Positions 22,976 to 33,489 of a stretch of 64,000 nucleotides of DNA are shown here, one piece after another. The position numbers were made by a program, and so were the translations under genes. Under the pieces are notes generated by a model. It was not told where the DNA came from. It did no database searches and worked only from the letters and a program-made list of their open reading frames with translations. The stretch covers positions 1-64,000 of the forward strand of contig JAOTOM010003681.1 of the NCBI GenBank assembly GCA_034440615.1. The letters run 5' to 3'. Each line of letters opens with the position of its first letter. Position 1 is the stretch's first letter. Origin of the DNA: Ashinkailepas kermadecensis. Taxonomy: Eukaryota > Arthropoda > Thecostraca > Neolepadidae.

Positions 22976-23130
22976 CTAGTTGCAGGTCGGCAATTTTTTT
23001 TTGTGCGGACAATTTTTGGTCAATTAGGACATTCTGAAACACATGGGAGCATTTTTTCTGCATTGGAATGAGCAAAGTTGCCGTATTTTGCTCATATGTA
23101 TTTCCTCGATCCTGATTGACTGTGGCTGGA

Positions 23131-23138
23131 TGACGTCA
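23131..23138. promoter_or_regulatory. CRE-like palindrome upstream of THAP exon
   Basis: TGACGTCA, about 82 bp before the THAP ATG. A matching context (GATGACGTCACAGTTTGG) recurs inverted near 24705-24725, so it could be part of a repeat and not a promoter element. Confidence 0.25.
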
Positions 23139-23219
23139 CAGTTTGGTACTGGACTCGTCACCGCCGGCCGGCATTAGCATTTGCGTGCATGCGGCGGGTT
23201 GTTGTGTTCCGGCTGTAGA

Positions 23220-23408
23220 ATGGAGGAGAAAGGTGGATATTACCGATATTGTTTCGTTCCTAAATGCACCAACACAACAATTACTACACCAGAAAAACTG
23301 TTTGCCTTCGTTCCTAGTGATCGCAAAAGGAGAAAGCTCTGGTGCAAAGTGGTGAGGAGAAATGACCCGATAAACAAGACAGCATCGTGCTGCGGAGATC
23401 ATTTTGAT
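23220..23408 (+). CDS. THAP-domain zinc finger, first exon (partial gene)
   Basis: ATG at 23220 opens a reading frame beginning MEEKGGYYRYCFVPKCTNTT. It continues with EKLFAFVPSD, KLWCKVVRR and CCGDHFD. This is the C-x4-C ... Trp ... C-x2-H core of the THAP DNA-binding domain. The frame runs into GAT|GTGAGTA at 23408/23409, a good splice donor placed where many arthropod THAP genes continue with D-M-E-N-Y. The C-terminal A-V-P-T-x-F part would lie in a later exon, not recognised in this window. A TGACGTCA element sits about 80 bp upstream. It could be a host gene start, an orphan exon, or the N-terminus of a THAP-bearing (P-like) transposase. This is the best non-LINE coding evidence in the window. 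Confidence 0.65.
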
Positions 23409-25660
23409 GTGAGTATACGGATCTGACTTGACAAAGACATGGGATTGGGTTATTTTCAAAATGATTGACGTCTTCACATTTTCAGAGGCATGTGTAGGCA
23501 TCGGCTGGCTCCCACCTAAGTACCATTTTCTTACGTAGTTTGGTGCTCAGCTACTCATGGACTAGACACGAATGTGGCGCACAAATTCGTACACAGCATA
23601 GGCACAATACATCATGGGGAACTGTTTCAGTTTCAAAAGGATATTAATATTCATGTAGAAAACAGGTAAAAATGGGTAGGGGTATTGTATGAGCAGGCAG
23701 CACACAAGTTGCCACATCGGAATACATTATGATCGGTAAAGAAAAACTCCATCGAACCAGCCAGAGTGTAGGAACTATCTTAAACGGTGGGGGGAGTAGG
23801 GATATGCCACTCTTTTTTCCAATTCCTTTCAGTCAATGTCATAGGTTTAATGTTTAAACACCCCAGTCAGGGGGTGCATGCACCTCTACCCCCCCATTCC
23901 TGCATCTATGCTAAGAGGCTGCCCATATATTATGTAACACTGGTACCTAGTTTGGGGGGGGGTCAGTGTGTTCTAACATTACATAGGGTGGAGGGGGTTG
24001 GGTTCAGCATTACATAGCACTCTGTTTTGTCTTTTTTTTTGCTGGATTTTATCAGCCAAAAGTGGCAATCACCCCATTCCCTTAGGCAGTGCCCAAAAGT
24101 TGGTTTTGGACCAGGGTGGATGAGTGGCACATTTTTCATCTGATGTGGCAGTTTATATGACACCTGCTCCACCAATACCTTATCCAGTTTATTTTGAGGT
24201 TGCTTATGACAAAATGCAGCATAGTTTCTAATCAGGCTAACCAGTTTGGTAGGTATTCATTTAGCAGATATTTCACATGTTACTAGAGATTGTACCCAAA
24301 CACTAGAATGTATAGGACATAATATAATATCTAAGCAGGGTTGTTACAGGCACAAATAAGATTGGTTACAAAACCTAACATGTTTTATGTATCATTTCTA
24401 GCCTTATTTAACTCAACCGAATATCGGTCATAAATCAAACTGGTCGAAGGATACAAATGCACTCAGATATCACACGAATACGAACAACGGCGCACGCCGA
24501 TTACCTATGCATACACCCGTAAGTTTTCAGCATTGCACTGATATTTTACCCTTTAAACTAGCAAGAATACTGGTGTGCATGTATACCGACTCAAGAAACC
24601 CATATTTCGTCAATAAATCCACCGCCAATGGAACATTACCAACCAGCGTCCCCGCGACGCCGCACTAAACCAACGCCGCAACGGACCGTAATGGTGGCAT
24701 TCCCAAACTGTGACGTCATCGGCCAGGGAGTACCTACGGTCGCAAAACCTTTTCTTTGTAAATTTTGAGAAAACGGTTGTTTGATGAATGGTGATACACC
24801 CATTATGGTCCGAATTAGAACTCCCTCTTTCATTTGGTGTATATATCTGACAACCTGCAACTAGTCCATTGACCCTGAGAGAAGTATATCTACGATTAAA
24901 ATTTGCGCGATGTAATGGGCTGTCTGGAAATAGGGCTTGCATGTATGTTCGCGCGTTCATTATGATGTTACAACTGTCCCGTTGGTTCACCTTGACATTT
25001 TGTTCTGTGGAGGTCAAACGGTTGTAGTTAACGGAAAACGAATTTCAGATTCGTAAACAGCGAGGTCGGTTTAACCATGGACGATAATTTGGGTACAATC
25101 GGTGGTGTGTGCTGAATACGAATATGAATACGTGTTACAACTTTACGGACGTGGAATTGCTCGGGCTCAATTCTGGCGTACTCTGGCATGTTTGGACTGA
25201 GCTTGGACAATGGCTGGACTCGTTTCACTGGGCTGAACTTGGACTTTGGCACGGAGACACTTGTGATTCCTGTGTCAACTCCTACCGTGAACCAGATAAA
25301 AAAACGTAGTTCAACGCAAGCAGGACAGTCCGGGGCTAGCCCAACCAGGGCTTGATGGAGCCCTGAGCAAAAATGCTGGCTGGGTTGTGCCCTTCCAATG
25401 GTTTTCAGAAATGTACATCTATGATTAGTAGAGGTCCTTCGTTCCCGTTCTTTGGCAGCTTCTACCGCAATGCTCACACTTAGACTGGTTCAACGCAATG
25501 CTGCTCTAGCAACCGATGTCTGACCCATGTGGCCTTGTCTCTGTTGCCCTCATGGAATCGCCCACCATGGGCGAGTGAACAGGCACCTCTGGGCGATCTC
25601 AACGGAAGGACCCTCCGTAGGGCCCTTCCGCTATGCCGCAGTCTAGAATATACCTTATAA
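23409..25660. other. Unassigned sequence downstream of THAP exon
   Basis: No second THAP exon is found by eye. Around 23915-24020 there are TATTATGTAACACT and TAACATTACATAGGG segments typical of small MITE ends, but no borders could be fixed. The 24610-25477 minus-strand open frames have no motifs. A GC hairpin (CGGAAGG...CCTTCCG) lies at about 25599-25631. Confidence 0.35.
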
Positions 25661-25664
25661 AATG

Positions 25665-25790
25665 TCATGCTGTCAAGACAGCCCACGCTCAGCCCACGCT
25701 CATACGCTTAATATATAGCATATGCATCTTGACTGGCTGAACACAATGGTAGGATCCAAGGCCTGGTGCATGCAGTAGCTTAGCCATGGA
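25665..25790. repeat. Outer inverted-repeat segment, mate of 29140-29330
   Basis: GACAGCCCACGCTCAGCCCACGCTCATA, then CATATGCATCTTGAC, GGCTGAACAC and GTGCATGCAGTAG. These match in reverse complement the sequence at 29140-29330 in the same order. Together they bracket a 3.6-kb region with nested MITEs. Confidence 0.65.
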
Positions 25791-26148
25791 TGATGTACGC
25801 CTGGATAGGAAACTCCGCGTCGGCGCCTTTCATCTGCGCGTATCGCCGGCACCAACCTGCCACCTAGCGGAGGGTAAGTAAAAACACGGAAACACGGCCA
25901 GTTTTAGGCCGCGCGCCTATGGGAGTTCGGGGTACGCATTCCGTATTGGCATTTTTCCAATTGATTCAGCCACCCCAGGAGGATTGCATCCGCCTTTCAT
26001 GATACAGAATTGATAAAGGAACCTTACCGTTCTTTCCTTATTGATTTATTACGCTCCGTTCCGAAGTTGTCGTGATGCGAAGTGAAGGCATCTGTGAGAG
26101 TGAGCTCATTTCACCGAAATGGTTGGCCCACCGATGTTGATTTCTTAA

Positions 26149-27072
26149 CACGCGCCCTGGAGGGTTTCTGAAAATTACGCGCACTGGAGGGGGGGCGGAT
26201 TCGGCCTCCCTAAGATCTCGGCTCCTATTAAAGCTGGAGGAACGAAATTCGCAGTGTGGATGGGTACGGTAGTGAACTCTACTGTGTGCAAATTTCATGA
26301 CCTTAGGTAAATATCTTCAAGGTCAAATGAGGTCACATTTGTCAAAATCTTCTTGTTTTGCGTGGCTTGGCTTGTCATTTTTATGGATCGCTGTGATTGT
26401 GTTTAAATGCTCCAAAATGGGCATCCATGATGTTTTGGACATTACTAATGATGCAATACATGTGCTAGACCCGACATTTGACCTCAGGTCACCTATATAG
26501 CGGTGCTTTATCAGGTCAGTTACCTGTTCCAGTTACCGGAACCGGGCCGCTCGCCCGACTGCTCCGTCGGGCAGCTCGGCGCAATCGGCTTCGCGAAGAA
26601 AGGAGTGAAGTACATGAATAAAGTATGGAAACGCAATGACAAACAGCACAAATGACAAACAGTAGTGCATTCATGACAACATTCCAGTTGACCAAGTTTG
26701 GTTCCATTAACCTGTCATGAACTTGACCTGACTTGACCTCGGTGACCTAACATGACCTTGAAACTATATAGCATATCGATATACATCAAACAAGTCGCTA
26801 GTGTTGCTAAGAACACTTCCCTTTTGCGGATATACGGGAAGCGCATCAGCGCCGATTTTTGTGGTCTGGCGCTACGAATTTTTTTTTACTTTAACGGCCC
26901 GTAACACGAAAAGTTTCCGGCCGATTTCCATTTTTCTTCCTTTAAACGACGCGCCGGTCATTTCTAAGCAGGTACGCAGAAGATCGCATATAACCACTGG
27001 TAAAATCTGAAGCTATGTACGAAAAACAGGAGTGGTGGGCGGATTTCGCCCCACCCCCCTCCAGTGTGCGTG
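26149..27072 (-). mobile_element. TTAA-flanked MITE, 924 bp (copy 1)
   Basis: Bounded by TTAA at 26145-26148 and 27073-27076, with termini CACGCGCCCTGGAG and the inverted CCAGTGTGCGTG. It is reverse complementary over its full length to 37754-38676. Inside are a hairpin GCCCGAC-N6-GTCGGGC at about 26550-26571 and an inner copy of the terminal sequence GCGCACTGGAGGGGG. No transposase. TTAA duplication suggests a piggyBac- or Kolobok-type mobiliser; which one is not determinable here. Confidence 0.85.
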
Positions 27073-27429
27073 TTAAAATGATCGGAGGGGGCAAACTACA
27101 TGAAGGCAATAGGAGGACCAAAATGAATAGGGGGGGGGGCGGTCACATTCCATAGGCTCCCATGTTAGAAGTTGAAATTATTGCGGGTGGGGAAAGCAAG
27201 CATTGAGGGGGCAGTTTCACCCTCAAAGATAATAATGGCGGTTCTGCTTTCGCCCCCACCCTCCTTGCTCTCTAGATATGTGGCTTATATTTTCCGGTGG
27301 AGTGGTTTCACAACTGAATGGGAGAGTACAGACTTCGGCGTACCCACCAATCCGCAAAGAGGATTGAGCGGAAGTTCCATGGAGGGTACAAGTCCCCTCC
27401 CCCTACACCATGCCACTGATATATTTATG

Positions 27430-27719
27430 ATTTTGCCAAGGAGGCGTCATTTCTCCAGAAGGGCGGCTCTTGGTCCAGAACATTTGGACGGGGTACACTC
27501 CGATCTCCCAGAGTGGCACCATTTGTTTTTGTGTAAGGAGTGCCTTTCGCCGAAAATTCTCAGTGTGCGTTCGGACTCCCAGAGGACTGCTGTTCCCAGG
27601 CCGAGGAGCGCATTGCGCTGAGAAATTCGAGGGAGGGGTACACTGGAACCTCCAAGAGAGGCGTCCTTCGGGTTATAAGGGTCGCCACTTTCGCTTCCTT
27701 CCCCTTGGATCAGCCCTTG
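27430..27719. mobile_element. hAT-like MITE family 1, decayed copy
   Basis: Contains GGAGGCGTCATTTCTCC, GAAAATTC, GGGGTACACT and ACTCCCAGAGG units of family 1. It ends with CCTTGGATCAGCCCTTG, a decayed version of the right terminus. The left terminus is not identifiable. Open frames across it are by-products. Confidence 0.6.
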
Positions 27720-27786
27720 CAACATACCCTAGCTGGCAACGCCACTACCTCTCGCCGATTCGCTACCACTTGCCAGTCGTTCGACT

Positions 27787-28014
27787 GAGGGGTATTGTTT
27801 TATATGCATTTGAGTGGGAACTGCCACCTCAATGTTTGCCTAACCCACACCCGCAATTATTTCAACTTCTATCATGGGAGCCAATGGAATGTGCCCCCCC
27901 CCTCCCCATTTGCTTTGGTCTGCTCATTGCCTTCATGTACTTTGCCCCGTCCAATCATTTCAAGATCAAGATAAAGATAGAGAGATAAATATCATCAAGA
28001 TATCAACATCGGTG
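27787..28014 (+). mobile_element. hAT-like MITE family 2, 228-bp copy
   Basis: Runs from GAGGGGTATTGTTTTATATG to ATCAACATCGGTG, matching the copies at 49543 and 54390, including CTATCATGGGAGCCAATGG, CTCATTGCCTTCATGTA and TTTGCCCC blocks. The flanking 8-mers match at only 5 of 8 positions, so this is an old insertion. Confidence 0.65.
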
Positions 28015-28084
28015 GGCCGACCCTTGGGGCGAGGTGGGCTCCCTCTCACAGACGTCTGTTGGTTTCCAATCCAGGCGTACTTGA

Positions 28085-29165
28085 TCCATGACTTAGCTTC
28101 CAAAGTTAATTATCCAATTACCACCACACAATCCCACAAATGTGCCAAACAAGCCAAGCAGTATATCGAAACGAATGTCTTTGTCAGCAAAGTTCAAAGC
28201 TGTACCTTCTTAACATATTAACACCCTACTTTATTAGCTGCATACATATGGATTCGGATTTTGACGCAATGCTTTATCTCCCATAGGCTTTAGCATGGAG
28301 AGAAATTGCGATTTGTCTGATTTTTCGCATACGAGCAGATACACCTCCGACACTTGGCTTGGCGAGCAAATTAGCCGGGTGCATTCATATTCCCACCCAA
28401 TACAGGGGGTGGAAACATCCACCAAAATGCAGATCTAAGCAAATGCGGCCGTGTCTCATCTCAAATGACGCCTAGTGAACTCAAAACTACCCTTTCGGAA
28501 CCTATATGTTGCAGACTTTTTGAGCTGCATGCATATGGATTCGGATTTTGACGTTGTGCTTTATTTCTCACAGGCCAATGGGGAGCACATGATGTGATTT
28601 GGCCGGCCACTACGATTTGTCCGGTTTTTGGCATACCAGCAGCTACACGTCCGTCACTTGGCTTGGCGAGTAAATTAGCCGGGTGCATTCATATTCCCAC
28701 CAAATAAAGGCGTTAGGGACATTGTCAAAAATGTTAAAGCCTATGAGAAATAAAGCATTACGTCAAAATCCGAATCCATAAGTATGCAGCTCAAAAAGTT
28801 GGCAACATATAAATGTTAAAAAAGGGTAGTTTCGAGTTCAGCTTGACACGGGGTGTCACTTGAGATGAGACACGACGGCCTTCAGATATGCATTTCGGTC
28901 AATGTTCGTCAGACAAATCGTAGGGGCCGGCCAAATCACACCAATTGCTCCCCATGTTAAAGCCTATGGGAAATAAAGCATTGCGTCAAAATCCGTATCC
29001 ATATGCATGCAGCTAAAAAGGTAAGGTGTAAATAGGTTAAGAAGGTGCAGCTTTGTAATTTGCTGACACAGACGACTCGTTTCTATATATTGCTTGCCTT
29101 GTTTGGCACATTTGTGGGTTTGTGTGGTGGTAATTGGATAATTAACTTTTGAAGCTAAACTACTG
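28085..29165. repeat. Palindromic (foldback) repeat with duplicated inner units
   Basis: Arms 28085-28225 and 29027-29160 are reverse complements (TAGCTTCCAAAGTTAATTATCC against GGATAATTAACTTTTGAAGCTA). Inside, a unit beginning GCTGCATRCATATGGATTCGG occurs forward at 28237 and 28524 (287-bp spacing). It occurs inverted with ends near 28790 and 29013. All four units carry the TTTTGACG..TGCTTTAT block. Confidence 0.75.
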
Positions 29166-30032
29166 CATGCACTAAGCCTTGGGGCCTACCATGGTGTTCA
29201 GCCCGTCAAGATGCATATGGTATATTTTGGACGTTTTTGAAGGGGCCGCTCGTATGGACTGAGCGCAGGCTGAGCGCAGGCTGACCGTGGGCTGTTTTGA
29301 CAGACGTACAAAATGTCTACTATTACTGGGAACACAAAAAGCTGTACGACGTGATCATGGAGAAATTTCAGCGATATTTAACTGAACGACTTCGGCGTCC
29401 AAAATGCAGCCACGTTTTTGCTCTAGTGGTTCGCGTGTGACTCGGTAATTAGTAGGTTCGATTTACTAAAATGTTTTGCTCCCTACACCGTAAATTTAGT
29501 ATCCTCCTCCATATTGGTTAATTACTGATGGTTGTCGCCTGATTACATAAAGATTGTTAATGAGTGGGTAGCTATATTCAATAAAATACCAAGAAAATAA
29601 TACCGTGAAATCTGAGGAACGTTTCTTCTGCCGCAACATAATATTTTCCCGCTAGATGTCAGTTACTTTCTCTTCTGGGAAAATGGCGATTGTGTCGGAA
29701 AGCGTATGTTATCTGTTAGATTGCGCTGCCTAGCGTCCCCATGCAGGTTTTTTTGTTGTTTTCCTATTGTTTACATCATTTGAAGATTATGTGAATCTAT
29801 TTTTGTTGAACTGTGCCATCGTTTGATCTGTATAATATGGAGGTTGTTGCCCTTTGTCAACTACGCCTTGCTGAACAGTAAACAACGTGGCCGGTGGACT
29901 CGTGGCTGTAAATGGTTCAGAATCTTGGTAAAGAGAAGTTATAGGACATACCGTAGTTTCGGCATCTATTTCTAACGTGATATATATTTATAATGCATTT
30001 TATTCTAAGCATCTGGTTGGGCTTCTGTTGTA
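29166..30032. other. Repeat flank and unassigned sequence
   Basis: 29166-29330 continues the inverted match to 25665-25790 (GGCTGAGCGCAGGCTGA). From 29331 to 30032 no gene or repeat is recognised. Confidence 0.4.
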
Positions 30033-30365
30033 AGCACAGTGGGAAACTTACTTTCCGGGTTCGGAGTCTGAGTGCATACCGACTTCTTCCGGAATACATT
30101 TTCATGGACATTATTTTTTGATGCATGGAATCTGTTTACCAGTAACCAACCAGAAGAAAACAATGTAATCAGTACCTACATAATATGCATATGTAATATG
30201 CATTCTCATTTGTGGTCAAATCAATTGTCAAAACAGAAACAAAGAAGTGAAGAATGGATGGCACCGCCCGGCAGTGACTCGTAATAATCAGCACTGTTTT
30301 GTCTCTCATAACTCACAGGAGCAATGTGCTTTCCTTTCACTGTTGGTCTCAGTACAAGGCTAGCC
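30033..30365. repeat. Large inverted repeat, left arm part 1
   Basis: Reverse complementary, with scattered differences, to 36585-36910. Shared landmarks are GAGTGCATACC.ACTTCTTCC, ACCTACATAATATGCAT, AACAAAGAAGTGAA and ACTCACAGGAGCAATG. It is interrupted at 30366 by an inserted element. Confidence 0.8.
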
Positions 30366-30427
30366 AGGTAATCTTTACCTTTTGGCCGACACATATTGTC
30401 AAGGTTAGTGATTTGTAAAGAGGTGTA

Positions 30428-32279
30428 GAGTCATAAAGTCATAAAGTCATAAAGTGTTAAGGCTTAATAAGAGCCACAGGGGCCCATCTGGGTTAAGCCT
30501 ATCTAGAAAGGGTACTAGAAATGTACATATTCTCACCCCAATCAATCCCTTATCCCAAGTTCCTAGGAAGCTACATATCGCAGCCCATCTTGCATCATCC
30601 ACCCGCCATTGCATAACACCCCCAACAACCGCAAGCTCCTCCCATCACACCCATTGTGCTACCATAGCCCCTGCTTAAAGGGTCTGTGCCATGCACACTT
30701 AACATAAATCTCACCCCACCCATCCACATTAGAACTCAAAAACAAGATTTTCCTGTCTAAAAAATTTGTCCACCCTACTTTTAAATACATTCAATGAGGA
30801 ACTCCCCACAACATCAGCAGGCAGCCCATTCCACTGATCAACAACCCTTTGACTGAAGACCTGTTGTCACTTAACTGTCCTACACCTCAACTTGTCTAAC
30901 CTGAATTGGTGACCCCTGTGTGATACTTTAAACTGAAGAGCACCATTTAAATTGACCTGATCTAGTCCTTTAACAATTTTGTACATTTCAATCATGTCCC
31001 CCAATAATCTCCTATACTTGAGTGAGTACATATCTAATGCCACAAGCCTTTCTCCATATTCTAAGCTACCTATTCCAATGATGAGTTTTGTTGCTTTGCG
31101 TTGCACTCTTTCTAACTTGTCTATATCTTTTTCTAGGTAGGGGCTCCAAGCTTGCACAGAATATTCCAAGTGGGGTCGCACATATGCTAAGTACAGTTTT
31201 TTCATGACTTCCTTGCTCTTATATGTCACACTTCTATTAATGAGTCCCAGCATTCTGAGTGCCCTGTTCCTTGCTGAGCTACATTGTTTCTCTGCTTTAA
31301 GGTCTTTTGAAACCAACACACCTAAGTCCCTTTCCTCTTCAATAACATCCAGTTCCCTCCCTCCCATTGTATATCTGAAAGTCTCACCTCCAGACCCCAG
31401 ATGCATAACTTTACACTTGTCATAGTTGAATGACATCTGCCATTGATCAGCCCACTTTGTTAAGTCCTCCAAGTCTAGTTGAATATTACTAGATTGATCA
31501 CAACTGTTTGCCACTCCTACCAGCTTGATGTCATCAGCAAATTTGAACACTCTATTCCTCAGCCCTACCTCAATGTTATTCACAAAGATGATAAAGAGAA
31601 GTGGCCCTAGAACAGAGCCCTGTGGTACTCCACTCAGAACATCCTTCCAATCAGATTTACATCCATTTAACATTACCCTTTGCTTCCTTCCCCTCAACCA
31701 TGCTTCAATCCAACCTATAACTTTTCCAACAATCCCATGTTGCTGTAGTTGATGAATTAGCCTCCTATGTGGAACTTTATCAAAAGCTTTGCTAAAGTCC
31801 AAGTATACAACATCCATCCTGCTTTGATTGTCTACTTCTTTAGTATCATACTCCATGAACTCCAAAAGGTTAGTTAAACAAGACCTTCGAGATCGAAATC
31901 CATGTTGAGTATCCCTTAAAAGATTGTGCCTATCAAGATGAATCTGAACATTCTGTTTAACCAGATTTTCTAGTACCTTGCAAACTATTGAGGTCAAACT
32001 GACTGGCCTGTAGTTCCCTACACACTTCCTACTTCCCTTTTTGAAAATTGGAACTACATTTGCATTTCTCCAATCTTCAGGCACTTCAGAGTATTCCATA
32101 GACCGCCTGAAAAGTATACCTAGAGGAACTGCTAAAGCTTTAGCACACTCTACTAAGACCCTAGCATATATATCATCCGGTCCAGAAGCTTTATTAGGTT
32201 TCATATTCTGCAACTGTTTTTCTACAGCTTCTGTAGTTATTGTAAGATACTCCAACCTATCACCTGTCATGGCATGTGA
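30428..32279 (-). mobile_element. CR1 LINE, 5' truncated, minus strand
   Basis: Begins on its 3' side with repeated GTCATAAA units (reverse of TTATGAC) and the conserved AATAAGAGCC...GGGTTAAGCC 3' UTR. It extends through the RT ORF and stops at about residue VTGD of the RT, where the small MITE begins. The 3' UTR carries a single copy of the module triplicated in the CR1 at 9918. Confidence 0.88.
30729..32270 (-). pseudogene. CR1 reverse transcriptase with one late stop codon
   Basis: 467 uninterrupted codons from 32270 to the TGA at 30867-30869. The frame then continues for 45 codons (SQRVVDQWNGLPADVVGSSS, SRVDKFFRQ) to a natural stop at 30729. Motifs: MKPNKASGPDDIYARVL, YRPVSLTSIVCKVLENLV, QHGFRSRRSCLTNLLEF, motif A YLDFSKAFDKVPHRRL, SGVPQGSVLGPLLF, motif C FADD, FNYDKCKVMHLG and AYVRPHLEYSVQAWSPYLEK. 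All catalytic residues are intact. It lacks the endonuclease because of 5' truncation, so the ATG at 32270 is accidental. It shares the whole architecture with the RT at 8085-9894 but differs at many residues, so it is a different subfamily or age. Confidence 0.9.
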
Positions 32280-32509
32280 GTGGGGAACAGTGATGTCACA
32301 GGAGTCAGGGAAGTGACGTCACAGGAGTCTGGTGTCGGTAAAGATTACCACCTAACCTAGACTAAGATAATGTAGCATAATATACAAAATGTATCATAGC
32401 ATAATATAATCTAACCTAACCTAACCTAACCGGAAAATCAGAATCCTCTGAAGCACTTGTGACGTCGTGACGTCACTTCCCTGACTCCTGTGATGTCACT
32501 GTTCCCCAC
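32280..32509. mobile_element. 230-bp MITE with 43-bp TIRs
   Basis: Arms 32280-32322 and 32467-32509 are reverse complements at 41 of 43 positions (GTGGGGAACAGTGA..., ...AAGTGACGTCAC). The interior holds a GGTTAGG-type array and a block (about 32335-32455) that is reverse complementary to 34080-34200 inside the long-TIR element. Confidence 0.85.
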
Positions 32510-32572
32510 TGTACACCTCTTTACAAATCACTAACCTTGGCAGTATGTGTCGGCCGAAAGGTAAAGATTACC

Positions 32573-33345
32573 GGCTAGCCATATGAAAAACAAACAAAAA
32601 TACTTCACTCACTTCACTTCACTTCTCACACACTGCACTCAGCTCAAAGCACGTACCTACCTACACAGCGATTTCCTACGTAATATGAACGCAACTCCGC
32701 TACCACACATGCCACAGTTGGATGTGATCAAAGCAAAGTATCAGTCAAGGTCTTGTGTTTGCAGTTCGACACTGTTAACCATGTGTTCAAAGTTGGTGAT
32801 GGTTATGATGTCATAAAAACTACCTTGCATTGATTGGTTGACAGACAGATTTTGGAACAGAAAATGCTAATACAGCCAATTCTGATCGGTGGCCTCCGGG
32901 ACTCCGAAGGACGTCTCTTAAAACTGTCAAATTTTCCCACTATATGGGTGGCAGGAACACAGGTTTTCCGAGATGTGGCTCCAGAGCCGGAGAGCAGTAT
33001 ACTCAGTGCACATGCACATCATCTTGCAAGTTGCTGTTTGCACGTTGTTGTCGGCAATTCTGGTGGTTGAGATTGATGGAGTGTGTGAAGCTGTGGTCCA
33101 GCTGCTGACTGCTACAAAAAGTGGTTAGTTTGAGTGGTGACCGTACGTGGAATAACCAGCGGTTTTTTCGGTGTCATTCTGTTTGTTTTTATTGATGTCT
33201 TCCCACTTTTGTGTCGGAGTACATGTGAAGCCCATCCTATCCAGTATGAACCTGGAGTGCAAAAATGTTTTCAGGGATAAAATCTCTTAAGAAGTGCCTT
33301 AATTCCCACCCTGGTTGTAAGACTATTTTGGCCTACCTGTGTGGG
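32573..33345. repeat. Large inverted repeat, left arm part 2
   Basis: Reverse complementary to about 35842-36585. Shared landmarks include GATGTGATC.AAGCAAAGTATCAGTCAAG, GATTGGTTGACAGACAGAT, CTCTTAAA.CTGTCAAATTTTC, GTACATG.GAAGCCCATCCT and AATTCCCACCCTG. No coding function is recognised. Confidence 0.8.
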
Positions 33346-33465
33346 TAGTCATAAAGTCATAAGTCATAAAGTGTTTAGACTTAATAAGAGCCACAAGTGC
33401 CCATCCAGTTAAGTCTATCAATGGAAGATACCATAAACCTGGTAAAAAGACCCACCCCAACAGGG
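33346..33465 (-). mobile_element. CR1 3'-tail fragment
   Basis: Starts with three GTCATAAA-type units, then AGTGTTTAGACTTAATAAGAGCC and CATCC.GTTAAG as in the CR1 copies at 30428 and 37075. It holds only about 120 bp of 3' UTR. Confidence 0.8.
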
Positions 33466-33489
33466 TTAAAATATTGTTTTTTTTCGGTA

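Larger units (their letters stand above)
30366..32572. mobile_element. Foldback DNA element with 62-bp TIRs and palindromic 8-bp TSD
   Basis: TIRs at 30366-30427 and 32512-32572 share GGTAATCTTTACCTTT, GGCCGACACATA, AAGGTTAGTGATTTGTAAAG and AGGTGTA. GGCTAGCC flanks both sides (30358-30365 and 32573-32580). The other arm of the surrounding inverted repeat has a single GGCTAGCC at 36585-36592, an unoccupied equivalent site. The interior is now filled by a CR1 fragment (30428-32279) and a small MITE (32280-32509). Confidence 0.8.

Noticed and set aside
24610..25477. Two minus-strand frames of 135 and 149 codons
   Set aside because: No motif; sequence resembles non-coding repeat (the GATGACGTCACAGTTTGG context is also found near 23130).
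25599..25631. Rho-independent-type terminator hairpin
   Set aside because: The genome is eukaryotic and there is no adjacent gene or U-tract; treated as an incidental inverted repeat.
27172..27988. Open frames of 149 and 172 codons
   Set aside because: They span two MITE copies; the peptides follow MITE repeat units.
28237..29013. CRISPR-like repeat/spacer array
   Set aside because: Units are about 287 bp and partly inverted, without regular short repeats and spacers.
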